A stretch of 6,799 nucleotides of DNA, from positions 1 to 6,799 of the forward strand of contig JBKPDW010000441.1 in assembly GCA_046728115.1 (NCBI GenBank), given 5' to 3'. Shown here one piece after another: positions 6,592 to 6,799 of the stretch. The position numbers and the translations under genes were made by a program. Positions within the stretch are counted from its first letter, which is position 1, and each line of letters begins with the position of its first letter. The notes beneath the pieces were generated by a model. The model did not search any database, had not been told where the DNA came from, and saw only the letters and a list, made by a program, of their open reading frames with translations. Source of the stretch: CAVSWN01 sp046728115. GTDB taxonomy: Bacteria; Acidobacteriota; Vicinamibacteria; Vicinamibacterales; CAVVIG01.

Positions 6592-6799
6592 GAAATGCCT
6601 CCCGTTCGGAATCCTAGAGGCGGCGAGCTGGGCTACAACTGACGACTACCTGATCTTTCTGTCAGGATTCGCAGAACGATCCGCCATGACACACAATCGG
6701 ATCTGCGGAAGTCTTTTTTGGGGTAGAACGCGCGATGATGCTGAGATGACGATTTGCCGTCTCGCTCGCATGACCAACGACCGACCGATGATCGTGTTC
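6592..6799. other. Upstream region of the desaturase operon, no gene supported
   Basis: These 208 bases hold the operon leader with a strong GGGAGG ribosome binding site 6 nt before the ATG, the phased CTGA repeats at 6639-6666, and an inverted repeat GATCCG/CGGATC (6678-6683 and 6698-6703) followed on the plus strand by a T6 run at 6714-6719. A weak minus-strand promoter (TTGTAG, 16 bp, TAGGAT; 3 and 4 of 6 matches) ends about 25 nt before the ATG. An 18-codon plus-strand frame from ATG 6746 runs off the window edge but has no ribosome binding site. Confidence 0.5.
6639..6666. repeat. Phased CTGA/CTGT repeats with a short inverted repeat, possible regulator site
   Basis: On the plus strand CTGA occurs at 6639 and 6650, and CTGT at 6659, about one helical turn apart. 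CCTGA (6649-6653) and TCAGG (6662-6666) also form a 5-bp inverted repeat with an 8-nt spacer. The block lies about 50-75 bp upstream of the desaturase start. OmpR-family regulators commonly bind direct repeats spaced 10-11 bp, so it could be the site of the regulator encoded in this operon. The words are short and chance is not excluded. Confidence 0.3.

Noticed and set aside
5995..6642. 215-codon plus-strand frame opposite the desaturase gene
   Set aside because: The product is Arg/Gln/Asp-rich and domain-free, while the minus strand encodes a full histidine-box membrane enzyme.
6678..6719. Inverted repeat GATCCG/CGGATC followed by T6, read as a plus-strand terminator
   Set aside because: The stem is only 6 bp with a 14-nt loop, the T run is 10 nt past the stem, and no plus-strand gene precedes it.
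6746..6799. Possible start of a divergent plus-strand gene (18 codons to the window edge)
   Set aside because: No Shine-Dalgarno and too short to judge; sequence beyond 6799 is needed.
1..6799. CRISPR array, tRNA or rRNA gene, insertion sequence
   Set aside because: I saw no regularly spaced repeats, no tRNA-like cloverleaf or rRNA-like segment, no transposase and no terminal inverted repeats.

Overview
The window is GC-rich, and every gene I can support lies on the minus strand, so transcription runs from high to low coordinates. The best taxonomic clue is the last gene, a permease with the layout of the ADOP ('acidobacterial duplicated orphan permease') family, preceded by a small PadR-type repressor. 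This pairing is found again and again in Acidobacteriota genomes. With the high GC content, frequent GTG starts and a DUF1080-type exported protein, it suggests an acidobacterium, possibly of the Vicinamibacteria type. This is inference from gene content, not from a marker gene.

Layout in order of transcription: (1) 6591-5758, a membrane fatty-acid hydroxylase / sterol desaturase superfamily protein with the full set of histidine boxes; (2) 5749-5063, an OmpR-family response regulator; (3) 5066-3918, its HAMP-type sensor histidine kinase; (4) 3921-3448, a low-molecular-weight phosphatase / arsenate-reductase-like protein with an N-terminal hydrophobic segment and a Lys in place of the usual P-loop Arg; (5) about 3425-2814, an exported DUF1080 / concanavalin-like protein; (6) 2684-2316, a PadR-like repressor; (7) 2304-1, the ADOP-type permease, cut by the window edge after 768 residues.

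Genes 1-5 look like one operon: 8 nt between 1 and 2, a GTGA start/stop overlap between 2 and 3, an ATGA overlap between 3 and 4, and about 22 nt between 4 and 5. It joins a lipid-modifying membrane enzyme, a two-component system with almost no periplasmic sensor domain, and two proteins predicted to act outside the cytoplasm. An envelope-stress or envelope-maintenance module is a reasonable reading but is not proven. Genes 6-7 form a second unit with its own promoter. A near-perfect 22-bp palindrome covers the spacer and -10 box of that promoter, which points to PadR autorepression and control of the permease.

The stretch between genes 5 and 6 also holds a possible 36-codon membrane or lipoprotein-like ORF that ends inside the palindrome, and a GC hairpin. 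The 208 bases upstream of gene 1 (6592-6799) contain a strong ribosome binding site, phased CTGA/CTGT repeats that could be regulator sites, and a short inverted repeat, but no gene I can support.
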